DNA from: an uncultured Sphingomonadaceae bacterium
GTDB taxonomy: Bacteria > Pseudomonadota > Alphaproteobacteria > Sphingomonadales > Sphingomonadaceae
NCBI GenBank assembly: GCA_938003725.1
Contig: CALKXX010000230.1
Span: 1-28,959 of the forward strand
Direction of reading: 5' to 3'
Length of the DNA: 28,959 nucleotides
The position numbers were made by a program, and so were the translations under genes. Below are positions 1 to 7,701 of this stretch, in pieces. Each line of letters begins with the position of its first letter. Within the stretch, counting starts at the first letter, position 1. Under the pieces are notes generated by a model. It had not been told where the DNA came from. It ran no database searches and saw only the letters and a program-made list of their open reading frames with translations.

Positions 1-59
1 AACGCTGTTCTAGCAGCGAAGGTATAAACTATCGTAAAGTCGGCATTCATTGGCTCTTA

Positions 60-82
60 GGGGAGGTTAAGCAAACCTTCCC
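60..82. other. Hairpin in the leader region before mnmA
   Basis: The first 187 bases hold no convincing gene. Positions 60-68 and 74-82 form a 9-bp inverted repeat (GGGGAGGTT / AACCTTCCC, one G-T wobble) around a 5-base AAGCA loop. No T-run follows on either strand, so it is not a normal intrinsic terminator. It could be a protein-binding site, an mRNA structure, or the end of an upstream transcript. Its role is unknown. Confidence 0.35.
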
Positions 83-187
83 ACGTTGGAGACCATTCGT
101 CCCAATATGAACCAAAGTGGGAATTTCATCGTTCTTTAGCAGCAGTACTAGCGTGAAAACGGCTTCACCGCTAAAGGACGCAGGGAA

Positions 188-1321
188 ATGACCAATCGAA
201 TCAACAACGACTTCCAGCTTGATGGAGATATGAAGGGCAAACGCATTGTCGTTGCGATGTCCGGTGGAGTCGATTCGAGCGTCGTCGCGGCACTTGCGGC
301 ACGTACCGGCGCCGAAACCATCGGGATAACATTACAGCTATATGACCATGGCGAAGCGGTCGGCCGAGCAGGAAGCTGCTGTGCCGGACAGGATATAAGA
401 GATGCACGAGCGGTAGCGGAGAAGTTGGGCATAGCGCATTATGTATTCGATCATGCCAGCCGGTTTCAGGAATCGGTGATGGATATCTTCGCCGATGAAT
501 ATATGGCGGGCAGAACCCCGATACCCTGTGTACAGTGCAATATGGGTGTCAAATTCACCGATCTTTTGAACCTGTCGCGCGACCTTGGCGCGGACTGTCT
601 GGCCACTGGCCATTATGTAAGGCGCGTTATGGGAGAGAGCGGCGCAGAATTGCACCGCGCCATCGACCCGGCACGGGACCAGAGTTATTTTCTGTTTGCC
701 ACGACTCAGGATCAGCTTGAATATTTGCGTTTCCCTCTTGGCGGTATGCCAAAGAAACAGGTTCGCGAGATTGCCGAGGAAATGGGACTGGCTGTTGCCT
801 TCAAGCCTGACAGTCAGGATATCTGCTTTGTGCCCGATGGCGACTATGCCAGCGTCGTTCGCAAATTGCGCCCCGAAGCGGACGATGACGGAGAGATTGT
901 TCATATTGATGGACAAGTCATGGGCCGCCACAAGGGCCTAATCCACTATACTGTTGGCCAGCGCAAAGGCTTGGAGATTGGCGGACAGGCCGAACCGCTA
1001 TACGTGATCCGGCTAGAGCCCGACACCAAACGTGTTTTTGTCGGACCGAAACAGGCGCTTGCTGTCGCGTCCGCTCAATTGAGAGAGATTAACTGGATTG
1101 GCGGAGACTTTGCCGGTCCGATGCAGGTAAAAGTCCGATCCATGGCCCAGCCAACACTCGCACGTTTGGAAAAAGAAAAATTGCAGTTCCATAATCCGGA
1201 ATTTGGCGTTTCACCGGGTCAGGCAGCGGTATTCTACAACAAGGACCGCGTACTTGGCGGTGGTTGGATCGAATCTACCGATGCGGTGTCACAACAATGG
1301 CTTGCCGGGGCCGAAGTGTAA
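188..1321 (+). CDS. mnmA: tRNA-specific 2-thiouridylase MnmA
   Basis: A 377-residue ATP-dependent enzyme that puts sulfur on C2 of the wobble uridine-34 of tRNA-Lys, -Glu and -Gln, taking persulfide sulfur from a relay protein. The N-terminal PP-loop SGGVDSS lies at residues 25-31. The nucleophile region PCVQCN carries Cys114 and Cys117, and the second catalytic Cys213 sits in DICFVPDGDY. The sequence then runs through the usual central and C-terminal beta-barrel regions to about normal family length. ATG 188 has an AAAGGA site 9 bases upstream. An inner ATG at 230 would remove only the variable N-terminal tail and cannot be excluded. No same-strand neighbour follows closely, and the next gene is convergent after 5 bases. 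All key residues are present, so activity is expected. Confidence 0.96.
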   Translation: MTNRINNDFQLDGDMKGKRIVVAMSGGVDSSVVAALAARTGAETIGITLQLYDHGEAVGRAGSCCAGQDIRDARAVAEKLGIAHYVFDHASRFQESVMDIFADEYMAGRTPIPCVQCNMGVKFTDLLNLSRDLGADCLATGHYVRRVMGESGAELHRAIDPARDQSYFLFATTQDQLEYLRFPLGGMPKKQVREIAEEMGLAVAFKPDSQDICFVPDGDYASVVRKLRPEADDDGEIVHIDGQVMGRHKGLIHYTVGQRKGLEIGGQAEPLYVIRLEPDTKRVFVGPKQALAVASAQLREINWIGGDFAGPMQVKVRSMAQPTLARLEKEKLQFHNPEFGVSPGQAAVFYNKDRVLGGGWIESTDAVSQQWLAGAEV

Positions 1322-1326
1322 CAGGA

Positions 1327-1680
1327 CTAATCGGCCAAATCCTCGTCCGTCAGCATGACGCAGCCCCAGCCTTCACGAAATTCCGCCGTTGCTGATGACA
1401 ATAGCGGTACGGAAGCCGTGACCCGCCGCTTCTCTTCATTCAGCGACAATCCAATCACCTCCATGCCGGGCTCAAAATCCTTCTCGCAATCACCAATGTC
1501 TCGCCCGCCAATATAGTGGCAAGAACAGGCGACGCGCGCACCATAAGCGGTGCCCACGCCAAGCTGCCCTTTGATAAAGCTATAGTTGAACGCGAATAGG
1601 GCAATGAGCACCGCGATGAATAGCGCGGCCGCATAGAGCGCCAGTCTACCCCGGCTGAACGTTGTTTTTGCTGTTGCCAT
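1327..1680 (-). CDS. Small membrane-anchored protein resembling the N-terminal module of serine hydrolases
   Basis: A 117-residue protein with one N-terminal transmembrane segment (about residues 13-32) and a short, probably periplasmic domain. It has four cysteines: Cys52 and Cys54 in ACSCHY, Cys64, and Cys107 in EGWGC. The pattern of ACSCHYIGGRD, then a VTAS stretch, then FREGWGC resembles, from memory, the region before the beta-lactamase domain in a set of proteobacterial serine hydrolases (LCSxVFVSGRD ... VTAS ... YREGLGC). Here it is a separate gene, divergent from a serine hydrolase with 29 bases between start codons. I infer that the two proteins act together, perhaps with this one as an anchor or partner domain. 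No catalytic motif is visible. The cysteines could form disulfides. Confidence 0.75.
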   Translation of the reverse strand: MATAKTTFSRGRLALYAAALFIAVLIALFAFNYSFIKGQLGVGTAYGARVACSCHYIGGRDIGDCEKDFEPGMEVIGLSLNEEKRRVTASVPLLSSATAEFREGWGCVMLTDEDLAD

Positions 1681-1709
1681 GGCGGCCTCTATTGGTGCAA
1701 CAAAGCGCC

Positions 1710-2864
1710 ATGTTCAAGAACAAACTCTTCATCACAGCCGCAGTGGCCTTTGGGCTCACCGGCGCGCTTTCAAGTTGCGGGACAAATGACGAGCATGCCG
1801 AACCGCCGACCAAAAGCGCCGAAGAGCTATCGTATATTTCTGACGAAAGTCCTGTAAAAAAGGCGACGTTAGACAGGGCTATCTCGCCACTATTTGATGA
1901 CCCCGCCATGGGCGAAACGCGCGCTTTTCTGATCATGCATCGCGGCAAAATCATAGCCGAACGCTATGGCGAGGGCTATGATCAGGACACCCGTTTTATC
2001 TCCTGGTCTATGGCTAAGTCTATCACCGGTGCACTGATCGGATTTTTGGTCAGCGATGGCAGATTGGTTCTCGATGATCCGGCCCCCGTCCCGGCATGGC
2101 AACGTCCCGGCGATCCGCGCGGCGAGATCACGTTACGTCAATTGATCCATATGTCCTCTGGCCTTGATCATACGGAAGTTAGTGAAGAGGGCGGAAAAAC
2201 GCTGTTTGAAGCCGATACCCAGCAGATGCTCTTCCTGAGCGGTTCCGAAGACATGGCCGGCTATGCAGAGGCGCGCCCGATGGAAGCAGAACCAGGTGAA
2301 AAATTTGAGTATAGTACAGCAACAAGCGTCATATTGTCCGATATCATCACCCGCACCCTAACCAAAAGCACCGATCCCAAAACCCGCCGCGATGTTACCA
2401 TGCGCTTCATACGCGGTCGATTGCTGGAACCACTTGGCATGGACAGCACCTATCCCGAGTTTGATGCCGATGGCACATTTATCGGCGGCAGTATTCTACA
2501 GGCGACTGCGAGAGACTATGCCAAATTTGGCGAGTTCCTGCGCAACAATGGCGCCAGAAAGGGCGCACAGCATTTGCCGGTCAGTTGGGTGAAATTTATG
2601 AAAACATCTTCGGAAAATGATCCCGCCTATGGCGGCCATATCTGGCTCAACAAAAAGCGCCCCGACGGCCGAAGACAGGTCCTGTTTCCCGATAATGGTC
2701 CTGATACGATTTTCGCCGCACTCGGCCATCTGGGGCAACAGATTATCGTATCACCAGACCAGCGACTGACCGCTGTGCGGCTGGGCAAAACCCAGGATGA
2801 CGTCATTCGGCCGATGAGTGATCAGATGGGAAATATCATGGCACTATTTCCGATGGAGAAATAG
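1710..2864 (+). CDS. Beta-lactamase-family serine hydrolase, putative lipoprotein
   Basis: A 384-residue protein of the class C beta-lactamase / D-alanyl-D-alanine carboxypeptidase fold. Starting at ATG 1710 gives a clean lipoprotein signal with lipobox LSSC (Cys23); an in-frame upstream start at 1662 would spoil it and overlap the divergent gene. The SxxK motif is SMAK (Ser100, Lys103), the YxN-type motif is YST (Tyr201), and GHLGQ near residues 339-343 stands where the KTG/HxG motif usually lies. It likely hydrolyses an amide or ester in the periplasm. The substrate cannot be told from sequence; relatives include 6-aminohexanoate-dimer hydrolases and esterases. Its stop codon directly abuts the stop of the opposing phzF-like gene with no base between. 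Confidence 0.88.
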   Translation: MFKNKLFITAAVAFGLTGALSSCGTNDEHAEPPTKSAEELSYISDESPVKKATLDRAISPLFDDPAMGETRAFLIMHRGKIIAERYGEGYDQDTRFISWSMAKSITGALIGFLVSDGRLVLDDPAPVPAWQRPGDPRGEITLRQLIHMSSGLDHTEVSEEGGKTLFEADTQQMLFLSGSEDMAGYAEARPMEAEPGEKFEYSTATSVILSDIITRTLTKSTDPKTRRDVTMRFIRGRLLEPLGMDSTYPEFDADGTFIGGSILQATARDYAKFGEFLRNNGARKGAQHLPVSWVKFMKTSSENDPAYGGHIWLNKKRPDGRRQVLFPDNGPDTIFAALGHLGQQIIVSPDQRLTAVRLGKTQDDVIRPMSDQMGNIMALFPMEK

Positions 2865-3662
2865 TTAGGGCAACTGAAACTGCCCCTCGACCACCGTAAA
2901 ACATCTGCCGCCCAGCCATGCCCGGTCACCGTCCAACCGGCAATGCACATAACCGCCGCGCGTGCTGGCCTGATAGGCCGTAAAACTGTCACGTCCGAGT
3001 TGCTTTGCCCAATAAGGCGTCAAAACTGCATGAGCCGAGCCGGTAAAACTGTCCTCATCCACACCCGCGCCCGGCACGAATACGCGGCTGAGGACATCCG
3101 TGTCTTTGCCAGGAGCGGTGCAAATAAATTGTGCATCGCCTAACGCGCCCAATGCCTTCAGGTCGGGCCGCAAGTCTATGACCTCATCCGCCGTTGCATA
3201 GCGGATAAGATTGTAACGCCCCTCGTGGAACTGCGTATCCACCGGATCACCGCCCAGAAGAGTTGCAATATCGGCAAGCGGCTTCGGTGCAGGTGCATAG
3301 GCGGGCAACCCCAAGGAATATCCGGCTCCATCACGAACAACCTGCAATATGCCGGCCTTCCGCGTACGAAACGCCACTTCATCCAAATCCGGGCTTGCGG
3401 TTAGTATCACATGGCCGCTGGCCAAGGTTGCATGACCACATAATCTGATTTCCACAGTTGGCGTGAACCAGCGCAATTCATAGTCCGCTGCGCCTGTTTC
3501 ATCGGGCAGGTAAAAAGCCGTTTCCGCAAAGTTATTCTCTTCACCAATCGCTTGCAGAATATCATCGGGCAGCCACTGTGTAAGCGGCATGACTGCAGCT
3601 TGATTACCGGCAAATGGGGCATCTGCAAAAGCGTCGACGTGATAATATGGTAAATTGTTCAT
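2865..3662 (-). CDS. PhzF family isomerase/epimerase-like protein
   Basis: A 265-residue protein of the PhzF family, which has a two-lobed diaminopimelate-epimerase fold. The N-terminal YYHVDAFADAPFAGNQAAV is the family signature. NNFAETAF supplies the acidic residue (Glu47) corresponding to the catalytic Glu of PhzF. GVDEDSFTGSAH corresponds to the canonical EDPVTGSAH, with P-V replaced by S-F. No phenazine genes are nearby, so this is one of the many housekeeping PhzF-like proteins with unknown substrate. The ATG at 3662 overlaps the pdxH stop codon (ATGA), so it is translated downstream of pdxH and probably coupled to it. The B6 context hints at, but does not prove, a metabolite-isomerising or repair role. 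Confidence 0.9.
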   Translation of the reverse strand: MNNLPYYHVDAFADAPFAGNQAAVMPLTQWLPDDILQAIGEENNFAETAFYLPDETGAADYELRWFTPTVEIRLCGHATLASGHVILTASPDLDEVAFRTRKAGILQVVRDGAGYSLGLPAYAPAPKPLADIATLLGGDPVDTQFHEGRYNLIRYATADEVIDLRPDLKALGALGDAQFICTAPGKDTDVLSRVFVPGAGVDEDSFTGSAHAVLTPYWAKQLGRDSFTAYQASTRGGYVHCRLDGDRAWLGGRCFTVVEGQFQLP

Positions 3663-4243
3663 GGATATAGCATTCCTTCCGTCCAGCCCGCTGCGCCGCC
3701 GCCGCGCTCAAATATGCGGCGTTCATGCAAGCGGTGTTCGCGGTCTTGCCAAAACTCAAATCGTTCGGGCACCAGACAATAGCCCGACCAATGCGGCGGA
3801 CGGGGCACATCGCCGCCAGCGAACTTTGCTTTCATCTCAGCAAATCTGGCTTCAAATGTTTCGCGGCGGTCCAGCGGGCGAGATTGCTCAGAGGCCCAGG
3901 CGCCCAGTTGTGAATCGCGGCCGCGCGTCGCAAAATAGGCATCGGCCGTTTCATCCGGCACGACCGACAGCGAGCCCTCAATACGGATTTGCCGGCGCAG
4001 ACTTTTCCAATGGAAGAGAATGGCTGCCTTCGGGTTATCCTTTATGTCCCCTGCCTTGCGGCTTTCCTGATTGGTATAGAACGTAAACCCTTCCACACCG
4101 TGCTCCTTAAGCAAAACCATCCGTGCGGACGGTTGACCATCAGCACCGGCCGTCGCAATCGTCATTGCGTTGCTGTCATTTAACTCTGTTTCGCGGGCTT
4201 CGACAAACCAGCTATTGAATATTTCCAGGGGATCGTTGCTCAT
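3659..4243 (-). CDS. pdxH: Pyridoxamine/pyridoxine 5'-phosphate oxidase
   Basis: A 194-residue FMN enzyme that oxidises pyridoxine or pyridoxamine 5'-phosphate to PLP in the cytoplasm. RMVLLK (residues 41-46), FYTN (55-58), the HWSGY segment and the C-terminal EFWQDREHRLHER region are the usual FMN/PLP-binding and dimerisation signatures. I chose ATG 4243 because MSNDPLEIF is where family members begin. In-frame starts at 4294 and 4330 would add an unrelated leader, though no strong ribosome site decides the matter. It is first in a two-gene operon with the phzF-like gene and divergent from the ABA4-like gene at 4349. SerC in the same window is one of the PLP users it supplies. Confidence 0.95.
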   Translation of the reverse strand: MSNDPLEIFNSWFVEARETELNDSNAMTIATAGADGQPSARMVLLKEHGVEGFTFYTNQESRKAGDIKDNPKAAILFHWKSLRRQIRIEGSLSVVPDETADAYFATRGRDSQLGAWASEQSRPLDRRETFEARFAEMKAKFAGGDVPRPPHWSGYCLVPERFEFWQDREHRLHERRIFERGGGAAGWTEGMLYP

Positions 4244-4348
4244 AATTCGACCATCTATCAGGCCATCCGCATGGGGCAAAGCTACAAAATTCATCGCGAC
4301 ATAAACTGAATTTCTGATAGATAACCGCATAATAGCGGGGGAGCGCCA

Positions 4349-4810
4349 ATGAACTGGGATTTGATTTTCACAATCACGAATAATTTTGCACTGGTCATGT
4401 GGCTCATTCTGGCCTTCGCGCCGCGCCGGGAAGCGGTAATAAAAGGAATATTCTATGGCGGCGTGGGTCTGTTGGCGCTCACTTATGCTGTGATCATCAT
4501 CCCCCTAATGACCGGATTGGTTGATGGAGGTGGAAGCGGGGGCACGCCAGATATGACCTCTCTGGCCGGGGTAAAAGCACTATTGGCTAGTGATGGCGGG
4601 GCAACTATTGGCTGGATCCATTATCTGGCTTTTGATTTGTTTGTCGGCATCTGGGTGGCAAATAATGCCGATCGGCACGGGATAAACCGGATCATCCAGA
4701 TACCGTTCCTCCTATTCACGCTTATGCTTGGGCCATTTGGCCTGACGCTATATTTGGTCTTTCGCCTGTTCCGCCGGGATAAGCCGGAAAACGCGGTATA
4801 TCCGGCTTGA
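4349..4810 (+). CDS. ABA4-like (DUF4281) four-helix membrane protein
   Basis: A 153-residue integral membrane protein with about four helices (residues 5-24, 33-55, 86-104, 116-140). The signature GWIHYLAFDLFVGIW (88-102) and the following LGPFGLTLYL match the ABA4-like family. It is named for a plant plastid protein needed for neoxanthin formation, and bacterial members are mostly uncharacterised. ATG 4349 follows a GGGGGAG site closely. It heads the plus-strand run that continues into the DnaJ-like gene 56 bases on. Sphingomonads make carotenoids, so a link to carotenoid chemistry is possible, but no carotenoid gene is visible here. Confidence 0.82.
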   Translation: MNWDLIFTITNNFALVMWLILAFAPRREAVIKGIFYGGVGLLALTYAVIIIPLMTGLVDGGGSGGTPDMTSLAGVKALLASDGGATIGWIHYLAFDLFVGIWVANNADRHGINRIIQIPFLLFTLMLGPFGLTLYLVFRLFRRDKPENAVYPA

Positions 4811-4866
4811 CTCTGATATCCGAAACACCATTTAGAGTTCAGTTAAGGAGTTGAAATAGAGGGCGA

Positions 4867-5796
4867 ATGAAAGATCCTTATACAGCATTGGGCGTCGCCA
4901 AAAACGCGAGCGAGAAAGACATAAAGAGTGCTTATCGCAAGCTTGCCAAGGAACTCCACCCGGACCGGAACAAAGACAATCCGGCCGCGAGCGAGCGATT
5001 TTCCGATGTTACCAAAGCCTATGATCTCCTGATGGATGAACAAAAGCGCGGTCAATTTGATCGCGGGGAAATTGATGCCGAAGGCAATCAAACTGCACCG
5101 TTCGGCTTTGGCGGAGGCGTTGGTGGAGCTGGAGGCTATGCTGGCGGCGCTGGCGGACAGCAATTTGACTTTGGCAATGGCGGCGCGGATTTTGGGGATA
5201 TTTTTGAAGGTCTATTTGGCGGAGGTGGCGGTCGATCATCTCCCTTTGGGTCACGCCAACACAGCGCACCGCCGCCCAAGGGAGCAAATGTCGCCTATCG
5301 GTTAAAAGTCAATTTTATCAGCGCCGCGACGCTTGAAAAACAGCGGATAACTCTGGAAGATGGAAAGACGATAGATTTGAGCCTGCCCAAAGGTGTCGAA
5401 GATGGCACCCAAATGCGTCTAGGCGGAAAGGGTAGATCAGGTCCGGGCGGCAATGGCGACGCGATTGTGACGATCCACCTCAATCCACATCCGTTTTTTG
5501 AACGGGATGGGAATAATATTCGGCTGGAACTGCCGATCACGTTGAAAGAAGCGGTTAAGGGCGCGAAAGTGAAGGTACCCACCGTGGATGGTCCTGTAAT
5601 GTTGTCCATTCCTGCCGGCTCTAGTTCCGGTCAAGCGCTGCGACTAAAGGCCAAGGGTTTTCATGGAAAAACCGGTGGGCGCGGCGACCAGCTTGTCACG
5701 CTTATGATAGTGCTGCCGGAAAATGATCAGGCACTGGACGAGTTTGCCGACCAATGGGAAAATGACGACAATCCACGCACCGATATGGGTGTGTAG
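4867..5796 (+). CDS. DnaJ/CbpA-type Hsp40 co-chaperone
   Basis: A 309-residue class B J-protein. It has an N-terminal J domain (residues 1-68) with the HPD tripeptide at 31-33 that stimulates DnaK ATPase. A Gly/Phe-rich linker follows (about 75-135, with GGGG and FGG runs). The C-terminal substrate-binding beta-sandwich pair covers about 140-300, with LPKGVEDG and SIPAGSSSGQALRLKAKG motifs. The CxxCxGxG zinc finger of DnaJ is absent, so this is CbpA-like rather than DnaJ itself. A GAGGG stretch sits just before ATG 4867. It lies 18 bases before the yihY-like gene in the same orientation, and this order next to fabI and aroC is familiar in sphingomonads. Confidence 0.92.
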   Translation: MKDPYTALGVAKNASEKDIKSAYRKLAKELHPDRNKDNPAASERFSDVTKAYDLLMDEQKRGQFDRGEIDAEGNQTAPFGFGGGVGGAGGYAGGAGGQQFDFGNGGADFGDIFEGLFGGGGGRSSPFGSRQHSAPPPKGANVAYRLKVNFISAATLEKQRITLEDGKTIDLSLPKGVEDGTQMRLGGKGRSGPGGNGDAIVTIHLNPHPFFERDGNNIRLELPITLKEAVKGAKVKVPTVDGPVMLSIPAGSSSGQALRLKAKGFHGKTGGRGDQLVTLMIVLPENDQALDEFADQWENDDNPRTDMGV

Positions 5797-5814
5797 GCTT
5801 GGCCGAGGGTTTCC

Positions 5815-6795
5815 ATGTCTGACGCCTCTCCGCTTTCCCCCGAAGCGCGGCGCAAGGACCTGCACCGCGCCACAGCCAAACCGGTGGAAATTCTGTCAGA
5901 GGAAGATCTTCCGCACCAAATCAAGACGGTTCTGGAACGCACCGCGGTGGGCGTATATACAGACGGCTTCACCTTCGCCGGAAACTTTGCCTATCTGGCG
6001 CTTCTCGCCGTTTTCTCCTTCTTTATCGTTGCTGCTACAATTGCAGGCAGCGTTGGCCAAACAGCCGCCGGCATTGAATTTGTTGAAGCTTTTTTGCGGA
6101 CGGTGCCGCCATCGGTTGCAAATGCTCTGCGCCAACCAATTAATGACGCGATGGGCGCACGTACCGGACCCTTGCTTTGGCTCAGCGCAGCCGTTGGCCT
6201 TTGGACCACGGCGAGTCTGATCGAGACCATTCGCGAAATTCTGCAACGCGCTTATGGCGTCACTGCGCAACGGGCATTCTGGGAATATCGGCTTTCTTCC
6301 ATTGGCTTCATCATTCTGTCGGTCTTCTTTGCCATGCTGGCATTGAGCGCGCAGTTTATGGTTTCCGGCGTCGGGGAATTGATCGACACATATTTCCCTC
6401 AGGTTGAAACCGCCTCATTCTGGTTATTTGTGTCCAGTGCGTTGCCCTTCTTGGTTCTTTTTGTGACTCTATATTTTCTTTTTGCTTTGCTGACCCCGCG
6501 GCAATATCGTCCGCGCCAATATCCCAAGTGGCCGGGTGCTGTGTTTATCAGCTTGTGGTGGCTTTCGATAACCGGCCTGCTCCCGCTTTTCCTTAAATAT
6601 GCGGCAAATTACCAGCTGACATATGGCAGTCTGGCGGGCGTGATGATTACCCTCATTTTCTTCTACTTGGTCGGCCTGGGCATGGTGATCGGGTCCGAAC
6701 TCAACGCGGCGCTCGCCGAAAGGCCGGGTCACAAAAACGCGGATGCCCCATCAGAGAATGATGATTTACTGGAAAATCAGACGCATCGGCAGTAA
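5815..6795 (+). CDS. YihY/BrkB family inner-membrane protein
   Basis: A 326-residue protein with a cytoplasmic N-terminal tail and six predicted helices (about 56-78, 118-136, 162-184, 202-226, 240-262, 272-294). The family signatures are visible: the early DGFTFAGNFAYLALLAVFSF stretch, the amphipathic LIETIREILQRAYG, and the C-terminal YGSLAGVMITLIFFYLVG followed by GSELNAAL. Older annotations call this family ribonuclease BN, which is considered wrong; function is unknown, perhaps transport. A GAGGG site lies 5 bases before ATG 5815. It sits between the co-chaperone and fabI with 18 and 34 base gaps, consistent with one transcript. Confidence 0.9.
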   Translation: MSDASPLSPEARRKDLHRATAKPVEILSEEDLPHQIKTVLERTAVGVYTDGFTFAGNFAYLALLAVFSFFIVAATIAGSVGQTAAGIEFVEAFLRTVPPSVANALRQPINDAMGARTGPLLWLSAAVGLWTTASLIETIREILQRAYGVTAQRAFWEYRLSSIGFIILSVFFAMLALSAQFMVSGVGELIDTYFPQVETASFWLFVSSALPFLVLFVTLYFLFALLTPRQYRPRQYPKWPGAVFISLWWLSITGLLPLFLKYAANYQLTYGSLAGVMITLIFFYLVGLGMVIGSELNAALAERPGHKNADAPSENDDLLENQTHRQ

Positions 6796-6829
6796 TGAAA
6801 AATATGACCATTGGCGAAAGGGGCTAACC

Positions 6830-7633
6830 ATGAATGATTTGATGCAAGGCAAGCGCGGGCTCATCATGGGTTTGGCGAATAACAAATCACTGGCCTGGGG
6901 TATTGCCCAGCGACTGGCAGCGGAAGGTGCCGAACTGGCGATTAGTTATCAGGGCGAAGTTATGGCTAAACGGGTAAAACCTTTGGCTGAGCAACTTGGT
7001 TGTGATTTCCTGCTGGATTGTGATGTCTCCGATATGGCCAATCTCGACACGGCCTTTGGCGAGATCGAAAAAAAATGGGGAAAACTGGATTTTGTTGTCC
7101 ACGCCATCGGCTTTACCAACAAAGAGGCTTTGCGCGGCAAATATTTCGACGTGACACTCGATGATTTCCTGATGACAATGAATATCAGTGTTTATAGCTT
7201 TACCGCCGTTGCCAAACGTGCCGCCCCCCTGATGAATGAAGGAGGGTCGATGCTCACACTTTCCTATTATGGAGCGGAAAAGGTCATCCCCCATTATAAC
7301 GTGATGGGAGTGGCCAAATCTGCGCTGGAAACCTCGGTCAAATATCTTGCCAATGACGTCGGTCCTGACGGCATCAGGGTGAATGCCATATCCGCCGGAC
7401 CCATCAAAACGCTCGCCGCATCAGGTATTGGTGACTTCCGCTACATATTGAAATGGAACGAACATAATAGCCCGCTGCGCCGCAATGTGACAATTGACGA
7501 CGTCGGCGCATCCGCACTCTATTTCCTGTCTGATCTATCCGCAGGCGTGACCGGAGAGACTCACCATGTCGATGCTGGCTATCATACCGTTGGCATGAAA
7601 CAGGAAGATGCACCGGATATCGCACTGGATTGA
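6830..7633 (+). CDS. fabI: NADH-dependent enoyl-[acyl-carrier-protein] reductase FabI
   Basis: A 267-residue short-chain-dehydrogenase-fold enzyme for the last step of each fatty-acid elongation cycle. GLANNKSLAWGIA (14-26) is the FabI variant of the nucleotide-binding loop. The catalytic set is Tyr146, Tyr156 and Lys163 in YNVMGVAK, at the same numbers as in E. coli FabI. SAGPIKTLA and the C-terminal GETHHVDAGYHTVGM complete the active-site and substrate-loop regions. ATG 6830 is preferred because GAAAGGGG lies 6 bases upstream and the protein then starts like other FabIs; the in-frame extension to 6743 overlaps the yihY-like gene and is not conserved in type. It is the expected target of triclosan/isoniazid-like inhibitors. 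Confidence 0.96.
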   Translation: MNDLMQGKRGLIMGLANNKSLAWGIAQRLAAEGAELAISYQGEVMAKRVKPLAEQLGCDFLLDCDVSDMANLDTAFGEIEKKWGKLDFVVHAIGFTNKEALRGKYFDVTLDDFLMTMNISVYSFTAVAKRAAPLMNEGGSMLTLSYYGAEKVIPHYNVMGVAKSALETSVKYLANDVGPDGIRVNAISAGPIKTLAASGIGDFRYILKWNEHNSPLRRNVTIDDVGASALYFLSDLSAGVTGETHHVDAGYHTVGMKQEDAPDIALD

Positions 7634-7701
7634 TGGCGGCGAAGACAGCAAGCCTATTCGAATCATTTGTCTTTGTTCCTTCTTGTGATTAAACCACTGC
7701 C

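Noticed and set aside
338..931. A 197-codon minus-strand frame inside mnmA
   Set aside because: It is antisense to conserved mnmA motifs and its translation shows no family features.
2865..3662. PhzF-like gene as part of a phenazine pathway
   Set aside because: No other phz gene is present. The partner is pdxH, and PhzF-like proteins are widespread outside phenazine producers.
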